Shown: in pieces, positions 45,169 to 56,113 of the stretch
How the letters are laid out: each line of letters starts with the position of its first letter
Numbering within the stretch: position 1 is the stretch's first letter
Assembly (NCBI GenBank): GCA_965214115.1
Contig: CBDCAU010000002.1
Location: 1-64,000 of the forward strand
Length of the DNA stretch: 64,000 bases
Direction of reading: 5' to 3'
DNA from: Owenweeksia sp965214115
Lineage (GTDB): Bacteria; Bacteroidota; Bacteroidia; Flavobacteriales; Schleiferiaceae
The notes under the pieces: model-generated
Databases searched by the model: none
The model's input: the letters and a program-made list of their open reading frames with translations, nothing else
Told to the model about the DNA's origin: nothing
Made by a program: the position numbers and the translations under genes

Positions 45169-48100
45169 CGGGCAATTAACAGTCGTTTCGGTTTCAGCGC
45201 CCCGCCGTCAGAACGTACAACGACCAAGTAAAGCCCCTCGCCTAGCTCTCGGATGTTCAATTCGTGCCTTCCGCTGCCGTCCAATCTGGCCTCGGTCACC
45301 AAACTTCCGCGCAGGTCGTAAACCGTTAGGGTGGGGCGGACCTCCCCGCCGCCCAAGGACGGGTAGGTAAGGGTCACGGTATTTTGGGCTGGATTCGGGT
45401 ACAGCTTTAGTTCTCCGCTAGCCGCTGGGCTGGAATCCCAGTCCGCCGCGCCGCGCTTGTACCAACTGGTGTCATCGCACAGCGGGTTGGGCAAAAACAC
45501 CGGAAAGTCATAGAAGCAGGAGAAGCTTTCGCCGGGTTCCCCAGTGGGGTTCATATTGGCGGTCATCAAGATTTTATCAGCACTGCCCGGCGCCGTACCT
45601 GGCTCGGGGATGTATTCCACCGTGAAGATGCCGCTGGGCATCGGTACATTGATGACACTCGGCACTATTACGCCCTTGTCAGCGCTCAGGGTAACGGGCA
45701 GGGTAGTGTAGTGGTTGTGAGCTATCTGCAGCGTAAGGCTGTTGCGGCAGCCACTCGGCGTTGAACTGAACATCAGGGTGTCTTGCGAAGGAACCCCTAT
45801 CATATCTTCACATTGGCAGCTTGTCTCTTGCAGGTCAAAAGTTTCCGCCGTTTGGGCGCAACTACCGTTTTGCAGGGTGAAGGAATATTCTCCGGTATAG
45901 GGAGAATTGGGGATGTAAATGTCCGGTACGCTGTTGCTGCCGGAAAGCACGGTAACAGGAATTTCTTCCCCTACATTATCCAAAGACCAATTACTGAAAG
46001 ATACGATAGGGTCGGGCAGCTCAAATCTTTCGCCACCGCCGATGATTTCGCTGCAAAGCTGGTAGCAGCCCGTCGGGTAAATCCAAATATACTCTTCGGG
46101 ACTGCCCGGCACGTAAAAACTCGTGTCGCTTTGGCAGCCGCGCTCGTCCGTAAAGGTGGCGGTGTATTTCCCGCCTTTGCGCACTTCCACGGTGGGGCCG
46201 CTCTGCCCATCGCTCCACGTATAAAGCCCGTTGGCCCCGCTGCCCGTGGCGGAAAGCTCGATAGTGTAGGGAGCACAGTCCACTATATTGTGCGAAACAA
46301 TGGGAACGGGCGGTGGAGAGTGGACTTCCACGGTATGGCTGCTCACCCGCGTACAAGAAACGGGCGAGGAAATGCCCACCGTCAAATCGTAGGTGAAAGT
46401 ACCCGCTTGGGTAGGGAGGGTATCCAAGTTTTCCCCCGTACCCACGGTGTTGCCATTCAGTCTCCAAGTGTAGGTAAAGTTGCCTTCACCGGCCGAGCCG
46501 CCCAAATGGAGACTGTCGTCAAGGCAAATTTCCGTGGGACCGTCAATGACCACTTCGGGCATTGGAACGAATTCCACCGTGGCTGATTGGGTATTGAAGG
46601 TGCATTTAGTAGAATCGTCGCGAAGAGTTACAAAATAAGAACCGGATTCAAATACGCTCACGTTATTGTTGGGATGACTAATTATGGCGAAACTATCTGG
46701 CTGCCATATGTAATCATCTGGATTGTCTTTGTTCGGATCTGAATTCAATTGCGTTAATATAATATTGCTGCCTTCGCAAGCAATGGAGGGACTTGTAATA
46801 ATATTTCCGCCCAGTTTGTTCTCCGCCACGTTCACCGTTTTGGTAAGGGTGTCGGTGCAGCCACGGGCATCGGTTACTACTAAAGTGGCAAACTGCTGTC
46901 CGAAAGAAGAATAAGCCCGCCAAGGGCTTTGCATGGTGTTTTTCGCACCGTCGCCAAAATCCCACTCATAGCTCAGTTCGTTGCCCGTGGGTGTGGTCAG
47001 GTTGGTAAACTTAATGGGATAGCCTTCACAGGCGCCGTCAAAGTCAAAGTCAAAATCAGCCACGGGCAGAGCGGGCAGCTCCAAAGTGTCGTAGAGGTTG
47101 CAGGGCGGGTAGTTGGGGTTGGCTATCCGTAGCCTTATTATATGTGTGCCGGGCGTTAAGTTTTGGGTAAAGCTGGTAGTCAACCCGCTGGATTCTAAGT
47201 TGCCGTTTACGAAAAATTGGTAATCTGTAATGGGCGTTTGGGGGAAATACTCGGAATGGTCAAGGATGGTAACAGGATAAGTACCCCCGCTACCGCAGCC
47301 GATGTCGTATTTGAGGCCGGGCAGGTAGGGAACCAGTACTTCCCTCTCGTTTTCTACCCTACAGAGGCTGTTGGTATCCAAAGGCAGGGAAGGGTCGGTA
47401 AAATAGCAAAAATCAAGAAAAATACGGTGGCGGCCCGCGCGGGCAAACTGGTAGGTAATGGTGCCGAAACTACGAACGGTATCTATCCAAGGTGCATCGG
47501 TATCCCAATAATAGCCATATGGATAAGCTGTGGGATGACTGCCTGTGGCCGTCACATAGCCGCAGCTGTCCAAGACAGCGCTAAGGCCCACGGGTGTGGT
47601 CTGCGAAGTGGCGCATCGCTTACAGGTGGGGTTGCCACTGTTGTTCGAGGTATCGCAATAGATTGCCGCATAGTTAGTAGTGTCGGTGCAACCGTTCTGG
47701 CCAGTCACCACACACTGGTATTTATCCCCTACAGTGCCCGTAATGGGCAGGGCATTGCCGCCCATCCCCAAAGAGACATCGTTTTTAAACCACTCATACC
47801 CGGCAGTGCTGCCAAAACCGCTCTGTATCAAGGCGTATAAGGTGTCATTTATGGTAGCGATGCAAGGCTCTAAAATGTCAAAGGAGGCAGGCGAGACATA
47901 GGCCACCGGTATAGGTTCCACCACCAAATCGTGATAAGCAGTAATTTGCGTTTGGCATCCATTCGGCAGTACCACAGTAGCTCGCACTTTAAAACCCACC
48001 ACTTGCTCCGAATTGCTGGAATAAGAATGGCTTGCGAAAGTTGAAGTGTTGCTGCCGAACGTAGTCCCATCTCCAAACGTCCAAGTGACGGTGGAGAAGG

Positions 48101-50348
48101 AATTTAGCGGTAACGCAGAGGTGATGCCGAACTGCACCGTTTCGCCATCACAAATGGTATCTGGGGCGGTAATGGTGAGTTGCGGGAGTTTTTTCAAATA
48201 CACCGAGAAAGTATCGTTGTATTCCACTCCGCATTTACGCATCTTCAAAACTACGTCCACGGCTTGTGAGGCGGTGATACTGTTCCATAAAACGTGTATG
48301 CTTTTAGTGCCGTTGCCGTTGGTGATGCTGCCCCGCGTTTCGGGAACGATAGACCATTCATAGGCATCGGCTACCTCGCCTTCCACAGCAATATGAAAGC
48401 TGCCGGTGGTGTTTTCGCAAGCCGTATCCGTCCCAGTGATGGTGTCGGTTAAGTCTTCCAGATAAACATTCTTATAAAAAGTATCCGATACGCAACCTAA
48501 GCCGTTTTTGAACCGGCGCCAAGCGCGCAGCTCAAAGGGGCCGCTGCCACTAAAAGAAGCGCTGACTTTATTTCCTGAAGCGGTGGTAGAACCGCCCGCA
48601 AAAGTGCTGGTACCGCCAGTAATTTCCCAGTTCAGGCTGGTCTCCGCATCGTTTTCAAAGGCTTCGTAGAGATAGGGAATATCGGGGCACACCGTGTCGG
48701 GCCCTTCCATAGCATTCGGTGGCGCAGGTTGGGGCAATGCTTTGATGTTGAGCGGTTCTTGGAGGCAATAATCATTTGAGATAAATTTCAAAAAATAATC
48801 ACCTTCCAAGGCAAAGGCCACGGTGAAGGAATCCACTACATCAATATGATAAAGCGCGCCATTGTGGTAAATTTCCCATTGGCCCTCTGGCGCCAAATCT
48901 TTGATGAAAAAGGTGACGGTGCTGTCTTGACACACTTCTTCCGGGCCTTCGATTTTCACTTCGGGTTTCACGTTCAGTTCTATGATAGCTTTGCCGCCGC
49001 AATTTACCAATTCGTTGGAATACACACAGCGTAGGGTAATGCGCCCCGTATCGTTAGGTTACACCGCAATTTCGTTGGGCTGGTCGGTGGCGAAAAGGGA
49101 GGCGCTGCCGGAAACGCTCCATTCGAATTCGGTGGCCGGCCATTCGGGCAGTTCGTAAATGGTGGCTTTCTTTTCACAAAGCTGGGCGGGGCCTTTAATT
49201 TCAGCCTCCGCCAAGATGACAGGAATTTTCAGGGTGGTAGTCCCTTCGCAATTGCTTTCGCAAGTAAAACTAACGTAGCCAAAACCTTCGGGGGGAACAC
49301 TGTCCCATTTTACCTCTACTGATTCACTACTGTTGCTTCCGAGAATACTGCCTCCGTTCACTTCCCAAGCCAAGGGCGGGGAACAACCCCCGGAAACGTA
49401 TCTATAGGTATCGGTTTGGTTTTCGCATACTACAGAAGCACACTCTATGATATCTGGTTCTTCTCCGTTTACGGTTATTGCTATTTCATAAGTACTCTTG
49501 CAATGGCAGGCGTTTTCCACGGTCAATTCCACGGTGTACGAACCCGTGGCGGTGTAAATGTGCGAGGGATTTTGAGCAGTGGAAAAATTACCGTCGCCAA
49601 AATCCCACTGCCAAGAAATGAGGGGCGAATCATCACTACCCGTGGAGAGATCCTTGAAATGAATTTCATATCCGGCGCAAACGCTTTGGTCCGAGGCCGG
49701 CTCAAGGGTAGGAGGAATGGCAAAACTGGCTTCGGGGCTTTCGATGACTTCCACGCATCGCACACTTTCACCGTCACAGCCCGCCTGGGTACTGGTTTTG
49801 ACACTAACGAAACCCGTCCCAAGGATAGTCCAGCGCACCACTATATAGGTGCCATCATCCTCTACAATGGTGCCGCCCACTACCGACCAATCGTTGGAAC
49901 TCGTGCCATTGGTATTCGCAAAAAAAGTTACCTCGCTCCCTTCGCAAACCCTGATGCAGGACGAACTGTCATTGGGGGCAGGTTCTATCGGGCCGGTTTT
50001 GTTCACACAGGTAATCGATGCATCGGAAGTTATGAACGGGCTTTGCTCTATGGTCACGTCCTTTTCGCCGTACCCGATTTCCTGATTATTTTTTAACGCA
50101 GTTACGGCAAGAACTCCCGTTCCCACCTGGTTCCACCGAACCACGCAAGAGTCGCTGGAAGAAAATAGGATGACACCATTGGTAACCACCCATTGATAGG
50201 TGTAGTTATTTATGGGTTGGATGGTGTAGGTTTCTGTTTGATTGACGCAAACTTGGGTTTCTCCTGCGATGGGTACATTTTGGCCGTAGCCAGAACCAAG
50301 CGAAAGCGTAAATACAATAGCGGTGAAAGACGGAAGGAAAGATTTCAT
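45165..50348 (-). pseudogene. Large PKD/Ig-repeat T9SS cargo gene split by one stop codon
   Basis: The full frame (1728 codons) starts at ATG 50348 with a signal peptide (MKSFLPSFTAIVFTLSLGSGYGQ). It contains many PKD/Ig-like domains (WQWDFGDGNFS, TWTFGDGTTFG, SYEWDFGDGAKN, PTEICLDDSLHLGG) and ends in a T9SS sorting domain (KLYPNPAQNTVTLTYP ... GLYLVVVRSDG). A single in-frame TAA at 49059-49061 cuts it into a 429-residue N-terminal part and a C-terminal part; both sides stay in one frame and the domain resumes at once (PNDTGRITLRC). The N-terminal part alone lacks the sorting domain. A sequencing error, true nonsense mutation or readthrough are all possible. Confidence 0.85.
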
Positions 50349-50404
50349 TTGAAAGGATTTAATTGTTCGAGAAAACTTGCAGGAACAAAATTTTGAAATA
50401 AATC

Positions 50405-50436
50405 CTTGCACCTTATTCCTATATGTTATAAGTTTG
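50405..50436 (+). promoter_or_regulatory. Likely promoter of the XRE regulator gene
   Basis: TAAGTTTG at 50429-50436 is an exact TAnnTTTG box, with TTG at 50405-50407 21 bp upstream. The ATG at 50468 follows 31 bp downstream. The gap is shared with the divergent T9SS cargo gene, so the regulator could act on both. Confidence 0.55.
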
Positions 50437-50467
50437 TTTTTCCTTTGTCTAAAACACCTTTCTAATT

Positions 50468-50665
50468 ATGAGCCAATACGGTACTACCATCCGAAAGCTG
50501 CGCGAAGACCGCAACCTGACCCAAGCCGATATGGCCTTTTTCCTCGGCATTTCCCAATGTTATTTCTGTAAGATTGAAAATAATCAAGCTGAATTAAAGG
50601 CCAGCCATATTGAAGAAATGGCCAAGATTTTCAATGTGGAAATATCTTCTTTTTTTGAAACCTAA
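50468..50665 (+). CDS. XRE-family helix-turn-helix regulator
   Basis: A 65-residue protein that is almost entirely one Cro/C1-type HTH (TIRKLREDRNLTQADMAFFLGISQCYFCKIENNQ). There is no partner domain. Such minimal XRE proteins act as dimeric repressors, often of their own gene or of an adjacent mobile or toxin-antitoxin locus. None is adjacent here; it is divergent from the large T9SS cargo operon across 119 bp. Confidence 0.85.
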   Translation: MSQYGTTIRKLREDRNLTQADMAFFLGISQCYFCKIENNQAELKASHIEEMAKIFNVEISSFFET

Positions 50666-50750
50666 GGAATGTAATTTGGGAGGAGATACCCCGCCAAGGG
50701 GCAATCAAGCACATCTGAATTTTAGCGCTATTGCGCCTGCAACCTTTCCG

Positions 50751-50822
50751 CTACACCGCCAAAAGCACGTACAGCACAATCATCAATGTGGAGATGATAA
50801 AGCCCGAATAAAGATTTTTCAT
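50751..50822 (-). CDS. Possible 23-residue single-helix membrane peptide
   Basis: A short minus-strand frame (MKNLYSGFIISTLMIVLYVLLAV) would give one transmembrane helix. A G-run lies a few bases before the ATG. It is the only coding candidate in the 50666-51127 gap, which otherwise shows nothing recognisable. Chance is a real alternative at this length. Confidence 0.25.
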   Translation of the reverse strand: MKNLYSGFIISTLMIVLYVLLAV

Positions 50823-51127
50823 TACAACCCCCGTAGAAATGAAGTAGATAGACCTAAACAGAGGCAAAATTAGCGGCCATAGCCATACCATCAAAAAATC
50901 TTTAGCATCTCCCCTACTCTATTGAAAATCAAATTTTTACAGTCAAAATGATTCAAAGTGGTAAATTTTCTACGAAAGAAATGGTTTACAAAGCGGGAAG
51001 CGGTTTGCCTAAAAATAGTGAACGTGCATAGGATTTTGCAATCCGCTCATCGAAAACTACCGATGATGGGCAAGGGCCAACTGGCAAATCATTTCTACTT
51101 TTAGCTTTTCAAAATTATCCCATCAAA

Positions 51128-52258
51128 ATGACCGGACTGCGCTTTGCCAAATTCACGGGCACGCCGAAAAGCATCTTCGAGCGGCTGCTGGACATTTTCA
51201 AAGAACTGCTGCTCCACACCAGCGGCGACGTGGACGAAGCGCTGGACTGGCTGGAAGAAATCGACAAGGAACACCAGATCACCACCGCCGAATACACGAT
51301 GCAGGATTTCATCGAAGACCTGAAAAAAAAGGGCTACCTGCGCGAAGAAATTGAGTTGGACGAAGGTGACAGTGGCGAAGACGGCGATGGTAAGCGCGGC
51401 CTTTCGATGACCGCCAAAACCGAACGCGCCCTCCGCAAAGGCGCGCTGGAACAGATTTTCGGCAAGCTGAAAAAATCCCAGCAAGGCAACCACCAAACCA
51501 AGCACAGCGGCGCGGGCGACGAGCAGACGGCCGACCGCCGCAGCTACCGATTCGGCGACAGTCTCGAACAAATCGCGATGAACGAGAGCCTGAAAAACGC
51601 CTTCATCAACCAAGGCATCGAGAACTTTGGGATGACGCAGGACGACCTCGTGGTGCAGGAAACTTTTCACAAAGCGCAGATGAGCACGGTGCTGATGATC
51701 GACATCAGCCACTCGATGATTTTGTACGGCGAAGACCGCATCACGCCGGCCAAAAAAGTGGCGCTGGCGCTGGCTGAACTCATCAAAACCCGCTATCCGA
51801 AAGACACGCTGGACATTTTGGTTTTTGGCAACGACGCGTGGCAAATCGAGTTGGAGGAACTGCCCTACCTAAAAGTGGGACCGTATCACACCAACACCGT
51901 GGCGGGGCTGAATTTGGCGATGGATCTGCTACGGCGCAAAAAGAATGCGAACAAGCAGATTTTTATGATCACCGACGGAAAACCGAGCTGCGTTACCGAA
52001 CCCGACGGCAGCTATTACCAAAACAGCTTTGGGCTGGACGATTATATCGTGAACCAATGCCTGAACAAAGCGGCCGCCTGCCGCCGGTTGAACATTCCCG
52101 TTACCACTTTTATGATTGCGCAAGACCCTTATTTGCAGCGGTTTGTGAATGATTTTGCCAATGCGAACAAAGGCAAGGCGTTTTACACGGGGCTGGGCGG
52201 CTTGGGCGAATTCATCTTTCAAGATTACGAAAGCAACCGGCGGCGCAACATTCGCTGA
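51128..52258 (+). CDS. VWA-domain protein, partner of a MoxR-type ATPase
   Basis: A 376-residue protein with an acidic/charged N-terminal half and a C-terminal von Willebrand A domain. Its metal site is intact: DISHS (192-196) and ITDGKPS near 280. VWA proteins of this type work with a MoxR-like AAA+ ATPase in metal insertion or complex remodelling; that ATPase is encoded at 52740. No signal peptide is visible, so it is probably cytoplasmic. Confidence 0.85.
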   Translation: MTGLRFAKFTGTPKSIFERLLDIFKELLLHTSGDVDEALDWLEEIDKEHQITTAEYTMQDFIEDLKKKGYLREEIELDEGDSGEDGDGKRGLSMTAKTERALRKGALEQIFGKLKKSQQGNHQTKHSGAGDEQTADRRSYRFGDSLEQIAMNESLKNAFINQGIENFGMTQDDLVVQETFHKAQMSTVLMIDISHSMILYGEDRITPAKKVALALAELIKTRYPKDTLDILVFGNDAWQIELEELPYLKVGPYHTNTVAGLNLAMDLLRRKKNANKQIFMITDGKPSCVTEPDGSYYQNSFGLDDYIVNQCLNKAAACRRLNIPVTTFMIAQDPYLQRFVNDFANANKGKAFYTGLGGLGEFIFQDYESNRRRNIR

Positions 52259-52311
52259 TGCAGCGTTACTTTTGGCCTCCTCAAATTTTCTCATTTCTAA
52301 ATTTCTCTACG

Positions 52312-52743
52312 ATGAAAAAGCTCTCCATTTTCCTTTTCGGAATTTTAATCTCCCTCACCGCTTGCCAGCAAAAAGCTGAATTTCAGGGCGTTTACTCTTT
52401 CAAAACCTTGAAAGGCGAATACGCGGAACTGTGGGCGGACGGCGAAAACTTTGGCACCATCCGCGAAAGCGCGCCCATTGCCCACCTTTTTAAATATGTG
52501 CAAGAAGGCGACAAAATCATTATGTACGATTACAGAAAAGAGGGGTGGCAAGGGCAAAAACCCATCAGTTCGTTGCAATTGGTTTCGCAAGAAAATGACC
52601 GGATTTTTATTAAACAAAGCGGTCAGAAAAACACGATTTTTTTGATTAACGAAAATTGCCCCAAACTATCGCCCGAAGATGAGGGCATTTCAATGATAGA
52701 AAAAAATTACCAAAAACGGCTGGAAAAACAAGACTCTGAATGA
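52312..52743 (+). CDS. Small lipoprotein between VWA and MoxR genes
   Basis: A 143-residue predicted lipoprotein (signal MKKLSIFLFGILISLTAC, Cys18), then a mainly beta domain without recognised family. The start at 52312 is chosen for the signal peptide. The stop overlaps the MoxR start by 4 bp, so it is part of the VWA-MoxR transcription unit, though an outer-membrane lipoprotein is an unexpected member. Confidence 0.65.
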   Translation: MKKLSIFLFGILISLTACQQKAEFQGVYSFKTLKGEYAELWADGENFGTIRESAPIAHLFKYVQEGDKIIMYDYRKEGWQGQKPISSLQLVSQENDRIFIKQSGQKNTIFLINENCPKLSPEDEGISMIEKNYQKRLEKQDSE

Positions 52744-54224
52744 ACATTGAAAACATCAAAACGCTCGGCGATTTAAAAAACTCGGATTACCGCCCGCGCT
52801 CCATCAAAGAAGAACTGCGCGCCAATTTGGTGGAAAACCTCAAAAAAGGCCGCAACGTTTTCGAGGGGATCCACGGTTTTGAAAACACGGTGATCCCCGA
52901 TGTGGAACGGGCCATTTTGAGCGGTCACAACATCAACTTTTTGGGATTGCGCGGACAAGCCAAAACCAAGATGGCGCGAATGATGACGCGGCTTTTGGAC
53001 GAATGGATTCCCGCCGTGGAAGGCGCGGAACTTTCGGACGACCCGCTGCGGCCGCTTTCGCGAAAAGCGAAAGAAATCATCGAAGAAAAAGGCGACGAAA
53101 CACCCATCCGTTGGATGCACCGCGATGAGCGTTATTTTGAAAAACTCGCCACGCCGGACGTTACGGTGGCCGATTTGATTGGCGACGTAGATCCGATAAA
53201 AGCCGCCAATTTAAAACTGACTTTTGCCGATGAAAGAGTGTTGCATTTTGGGATGATTCCGCGTGCGAATCGCAGCATTTTTGTCATCAATGAATTGCCG
53301 GATTTACAGGCACGGATTCAGGTGGCTTTGTTCAATATTTTGCAAGAAGGCGATATACAGATTCGGGGCTTCAAATTGCGATTGGATTTGGACATTCAAT
53401 TTGTGTTCACCGCCAATCCCGAAGATTATACAAATCGGGGCAGTATCGTAACGCCTTTGAAAGATAGGATTGGCAGCCAGATTTTGACGCATTATCCCGA
53501 AGATGTGCAGACGGCGCGCAAGATCACGATGCAGGAAGCGAAATCCGCGCAAGCGCAAAAAGACCAAATTTTAGTGCCGGATGCCGCACTGAATTTGTTG
53601 GAGCAAATTGCTTTTGAAGCGCGCGAAAACGAATACATTGATTCTAAAAGCGGCGTGTCGGCGCGGCTGTCCATATCGGCTTTGGAAAACCTGCTGAGCG
53701 CGGCCGAGCGGCGGCGCTTAATTGCCGGCGCGGAAAAAACTACTGTTCGTTTGTTGGATTTTTTGGGAATTGTGCCGTCAATTACGGGCAAGGTGGAACT
53801 GGTGTACGAAGGCGAGCAGGAAGGTGCGGCCATCGTAGCGGAAAACCTGATGGGCGCGGCGGTGAAAACCTTGCTGCCGGGCTATTTCCCCACGATGGAA
53901 AACCTAAAAAGCACCGACCGCCAAAACGAGTACAATGCATTGATCGAGTGGTTTGGCCAAGGCGAATCGGTGGATTTGCTCAACGATTTTTCCGATAAGG
54001 AATACCAAGATGCGCTGCTGAAAATCGCTCCCTTGAAAACTATTGTAAATCGCTACCAAAAAGACGTTCCCGAAAACGAGCAAATCTTTTTAATGGAAAT
54101 GGTACTGTGGAGTTTGGCGGAACATTCCAAACTGAACAAAGAACGGCTGGTGGCGGGCTTCAACTTTTCGGATTTGTTCAGTACTTATTTAAGGGGCGGA
54201 AATTTGGATTTGGGGGTGAATTAA
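52740..54224 (+). CDS. MoxR/Mg-chelatase-like AAA+ ATPase
   Basis: A 494-residue AAA+ protein resembling magnesium-chelatase subunit I and MoxR. Walker A is the unusual GLRGQAKT (69-76). The Walker B strand reads IFVINELPDL, with Asn where Asp is normal and the catalytic Glu kept. The sensor region FTANPEDYTNRG and an Arg-rich helical C-terminus follow. It probably powers remodelling of a target held by the VWA protein. Its last 44 codons are repeated at 55894-56025. Confidence 0.88.
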   Translation: MNIENIKTLGDLKNSDYRPRSIKEELRANLVENLKKGRNVFEGIHGFENTVIPDVERAILSGHNINFLGLRGQAKTKMARMMTRLLDEWIPAVEGAELSDDPLRPLSRKAKEIIEEKGDETPIRWMHRDERYFEKLATPDVTVADLIGDVDPIKAANLKLTFADERVLHFGMIPRANRSIFVINELPDLQARIQVALFNILQEGDIQIRGFKLRLDLDIQFVFTANPEDYTNRGSIVTPLKDRIGSQILTHYPEDVQTARKITMQEAKSAQAQKDQILVPDAALNLLEQIAFEARENEYIDSKSGVSARLSISALENLLSAAERRRLIAGAEKTTVRLLDFLGIVPSITGKVELVYEGEQEGAAIVAENLMGAAVKTLLPGYFPTMENLKSTDRQNEYNALIEWFGQGESVDLLNDFSDKEYQDALLKIAPLKTIVNRYQKDVPENEQIFLMEMVLWSLAEHSKLNKERLVAGFNFSDLFSTYLRGGNLDLGVN

Positions 54225-54226
54225 GA

Positions 54227-54838
54227 TTATTTCCCTTCATTGAACATATACCGAAAGGACAACGAGCCTCCCAAATCATATAGTCCGTCAACCTCGAATT
54301 CATTGCCTCCGGCGAACACCTTGTAATCCACCGCTTTGGTCAATCCATAGTGAAGCTGCGGCTGGATAGATAGCCCACGGAACAGATTGAAGCGAAAGCC
54401 TCCCACGGCGTTTAAACTGAAACGTTTGATATTTTCTTCAGGAAAGCCGATTGTATTTCTGCTTTGCCACAAAAAGGTTTTCACCTCCGTCCCCGCCTCT
54501 ATCCAAAATACTTTGCCTGTCTTGAACTGCGCTTTTACGGGTACATTGAAGTATATCAGTTCCACGCGGTTGGCGCGCCTATTGGCACCGCCCCGCTGGC
54601 TGATACCCGCTCCTACGTTTAGCCCAAACCATTTGACGGGGGCATAATCATACTGGCCGAGCAGCCCGAAACGGATGGAGCCGGTGCTGAACGGATGTGC
54701 GCCCGCGCCGGGGTTCGACATTAAGGCACAGCTAATTATTTCCAGTTGCAAACCAATGGAAGTGTAAGGCCGAAACCGCTGCGCATCAAGGCCAAGACAG
54801 ATAATTGACGTGCAGAATATCAAAACTAGTTTTTTCAT
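54227..54838 (-). CDS. Outer-membrane beta-barrel protein
   Basis: A 203-residue exported protein (signal peptide 1-19, ending LDAQ) with alternating strands and family-typical phrases such as GLNVGAGISQRGG and GGFRFNLFRGLSIQPQLHYG, as in small porin-like barrels. The start at 54838 fits the signal peptide. It is 1 bp downstream of a second barrel gene and faces the MoxR gene tail-to-tail with a 2-bp gap. Confidence 0.65.
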   Translation of the reverse strand: MKKLVLIFCTSIICLGLDAQRFRPYTSIGLQLEIISCALMSNPGAGAHPFSTGSIRFGLLGQYDYAPVKWFGLNVGAGISQRGGANRRANRVELIYFNVPVKAQFKTGKVFWIEAGTEVKTFLWQSRNTIGFPEENIKRFSLNAVGGFRFNLFRGLSIQPQLHYGLTKAVDYKVFAGGNEFEVDGLYDLGGSLSFRYMFNEGK

Positions 54839-54839
54839 T

Positions 54840-55529
54840 TTAATTTTTGAAATTGTAACGATAGGCCACGCGCATCCCCCAACTGTTGGCCAAGCGCGGG
54901 CCGGATTCAAAAAACTGGTAGAACCAAAAGCCGCGCGTCATCGCCAGTTCCAGTTCGGATTGTTTGTCGCGACCCATATTGAAAGCGATGCCCGCCACGG
55001 GCTCAAGGGCGGTGGCAAAGAGGCTTTGGCTGAACGTTTCACTCTCCCGAAATTTGATGGGTGGTTCTTGCTGTTCTACGCTGAAGGCATCATCTTGGCG
55101 GCGGCGCTGCACGGCAATGCCTAAATTCAACCCAACTCCAGCGAACAGCGAAAATTTTTCATCGCGATAATAAAACAACGGCTGGAGCGAAAAAGCTGCG
55201 CGGCGACTGGCCGAATAGGCTACCGAAACATCAGTTACCTCCTCACCCTGGTTGTCAATCCGGTCATTTTGAAAATACGTTTTTTCCGGTAGGTACATTG
55301 CCCCCAAAATCTCAGAACGCAGCGAAAACCAATTCGTGAGATTGGCTTGGTGATTCAGGCGCAGCACCAAGCCCGCCGCCCAATAGCTGAATGAGGTGGG
55401 CGGCGAACCCGAAGTGGAAATGCTTGGCTCCAGCCCAATGCTCAAGCTGTTTTTGGCCAAGCGGTTGGATTGCCCGTGGACCGCGCCGATTGACAAGACA
55501 AAAAACAGTAGAAACCACTTTGCTTTCAT
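54840..55529 (-). CDS. Outer-membrane beta-barrel protein
   Basis: A 229-residue exported protein with a signal peptide ending VHGQ (about residue 20) and barrel-like strands (SLQPLFYYRDEKFSLFAGVGLNLG). The C-terminus RVAYRYNFKN resembles a last barrel strand. It forms a two-gene unit with the barrel at 54227. No function recognised. Confidence 0.65.
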   Translation of the reverse strand: MKAKWFLLFFVLSIGAVHGQSNRLAKNSLSIGLEPSISTSGSPPTSFSYWAAGLVLRLNHQANLTNWFSLRSEILGAMYLPEKTYFQNDRIDNQGEEVTDVSVAYSASRRAAFSLQPLFYYRDEKFSLFAGVGLNLGIAVQRRRQDDAFSVEQQEPPIKFRESETFSQSLFATALEPVAGIAFNMGRDKQSELELAMTRGFWFYQFFESGPRLANSWGMRVAYRYNFKN

Positions 55530-55532
55530 CGC

Positions 55533-55700
55533 ATTATTGTTTGATGACCGGATACCGTTTGATGATGCCCTCCCCCAATTTTAACCATAAAAAATACCGC
55601 CCCGCCGAAAGGCTTTGGAAAGGCACTTCAAAACTGCCCGTTAAGTTGGTTTTTTGATAGAGAATTTTGCCTTGGCCGTCGTAGAACGGCCAAAAATGAA
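55533..55700 (-). pseudogene. Fragment of a T9SS cargo gene (sorting domain only)
   Basis: The minus-strand frame encodes FWPFYDGQGKILYQKTNL ... LSAGRYFLWLKLGEGIIKRYPVIKQ and a stop, the end of a T9SS type A sorting domain. Nothing upstream (55700-55890) continues the protein and no start is present. It is a 3' fragment of a larger gene cut at the same side as the neighbouring MoxR-end remnant. Confidence 0.65.
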
Positions 55701-55893
55701 AAAATCGCCGAGCTGTAGGTAAGAATGCGCATTAGAAATTAGATTGATTTAAGGAGAGGCCAAACCTAAATCAAAATTTATTACCTACGACACATTCAAT
55801 ATAAAAAAATTCTAAAGCAGTCAAAATCAATGTATGAACTATAACAACCTTACCCCTTCCTAATTTTCCGCATTTCAAAATCCCTCACCTTTG

Positions 55894-56025
55894 ATGGAAA
55901 TGGTGTTATGGAGTTTGGCGGAACATTCCAAACTGAACAAGGAACGGCTGGTGGCGGGTTTCAACTTTTCGGATTTGTTCAGTACGTATTTGAGGGGTGG
56001 AAATATGGATTTGGGGGTGAATTAG
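55894..56025 (+). pseudogene. Second copy of the MoxR gene 3' end (44 codons)
   Basis: The stretch matches the last 44 codons of the MoxR-like gene (54093-54224). By eye there are 9 differences in the 132 bases before the shared stop, 8 of them silent (about 93% identity). The 5' part is missing. Together with the truncated sorting-domain fragment just before it, it bounds the segment carrying the two barrel genes. Confidence 0.88.
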
Positions 56026-56113
56026 ATTCTGAGAATTTAACGATTTGGACAACAATATTTGAATACCGAAAATTTGCAAGAAAACGGCTAAATTTTCATT
56101 TCAGTTTTGGTGT

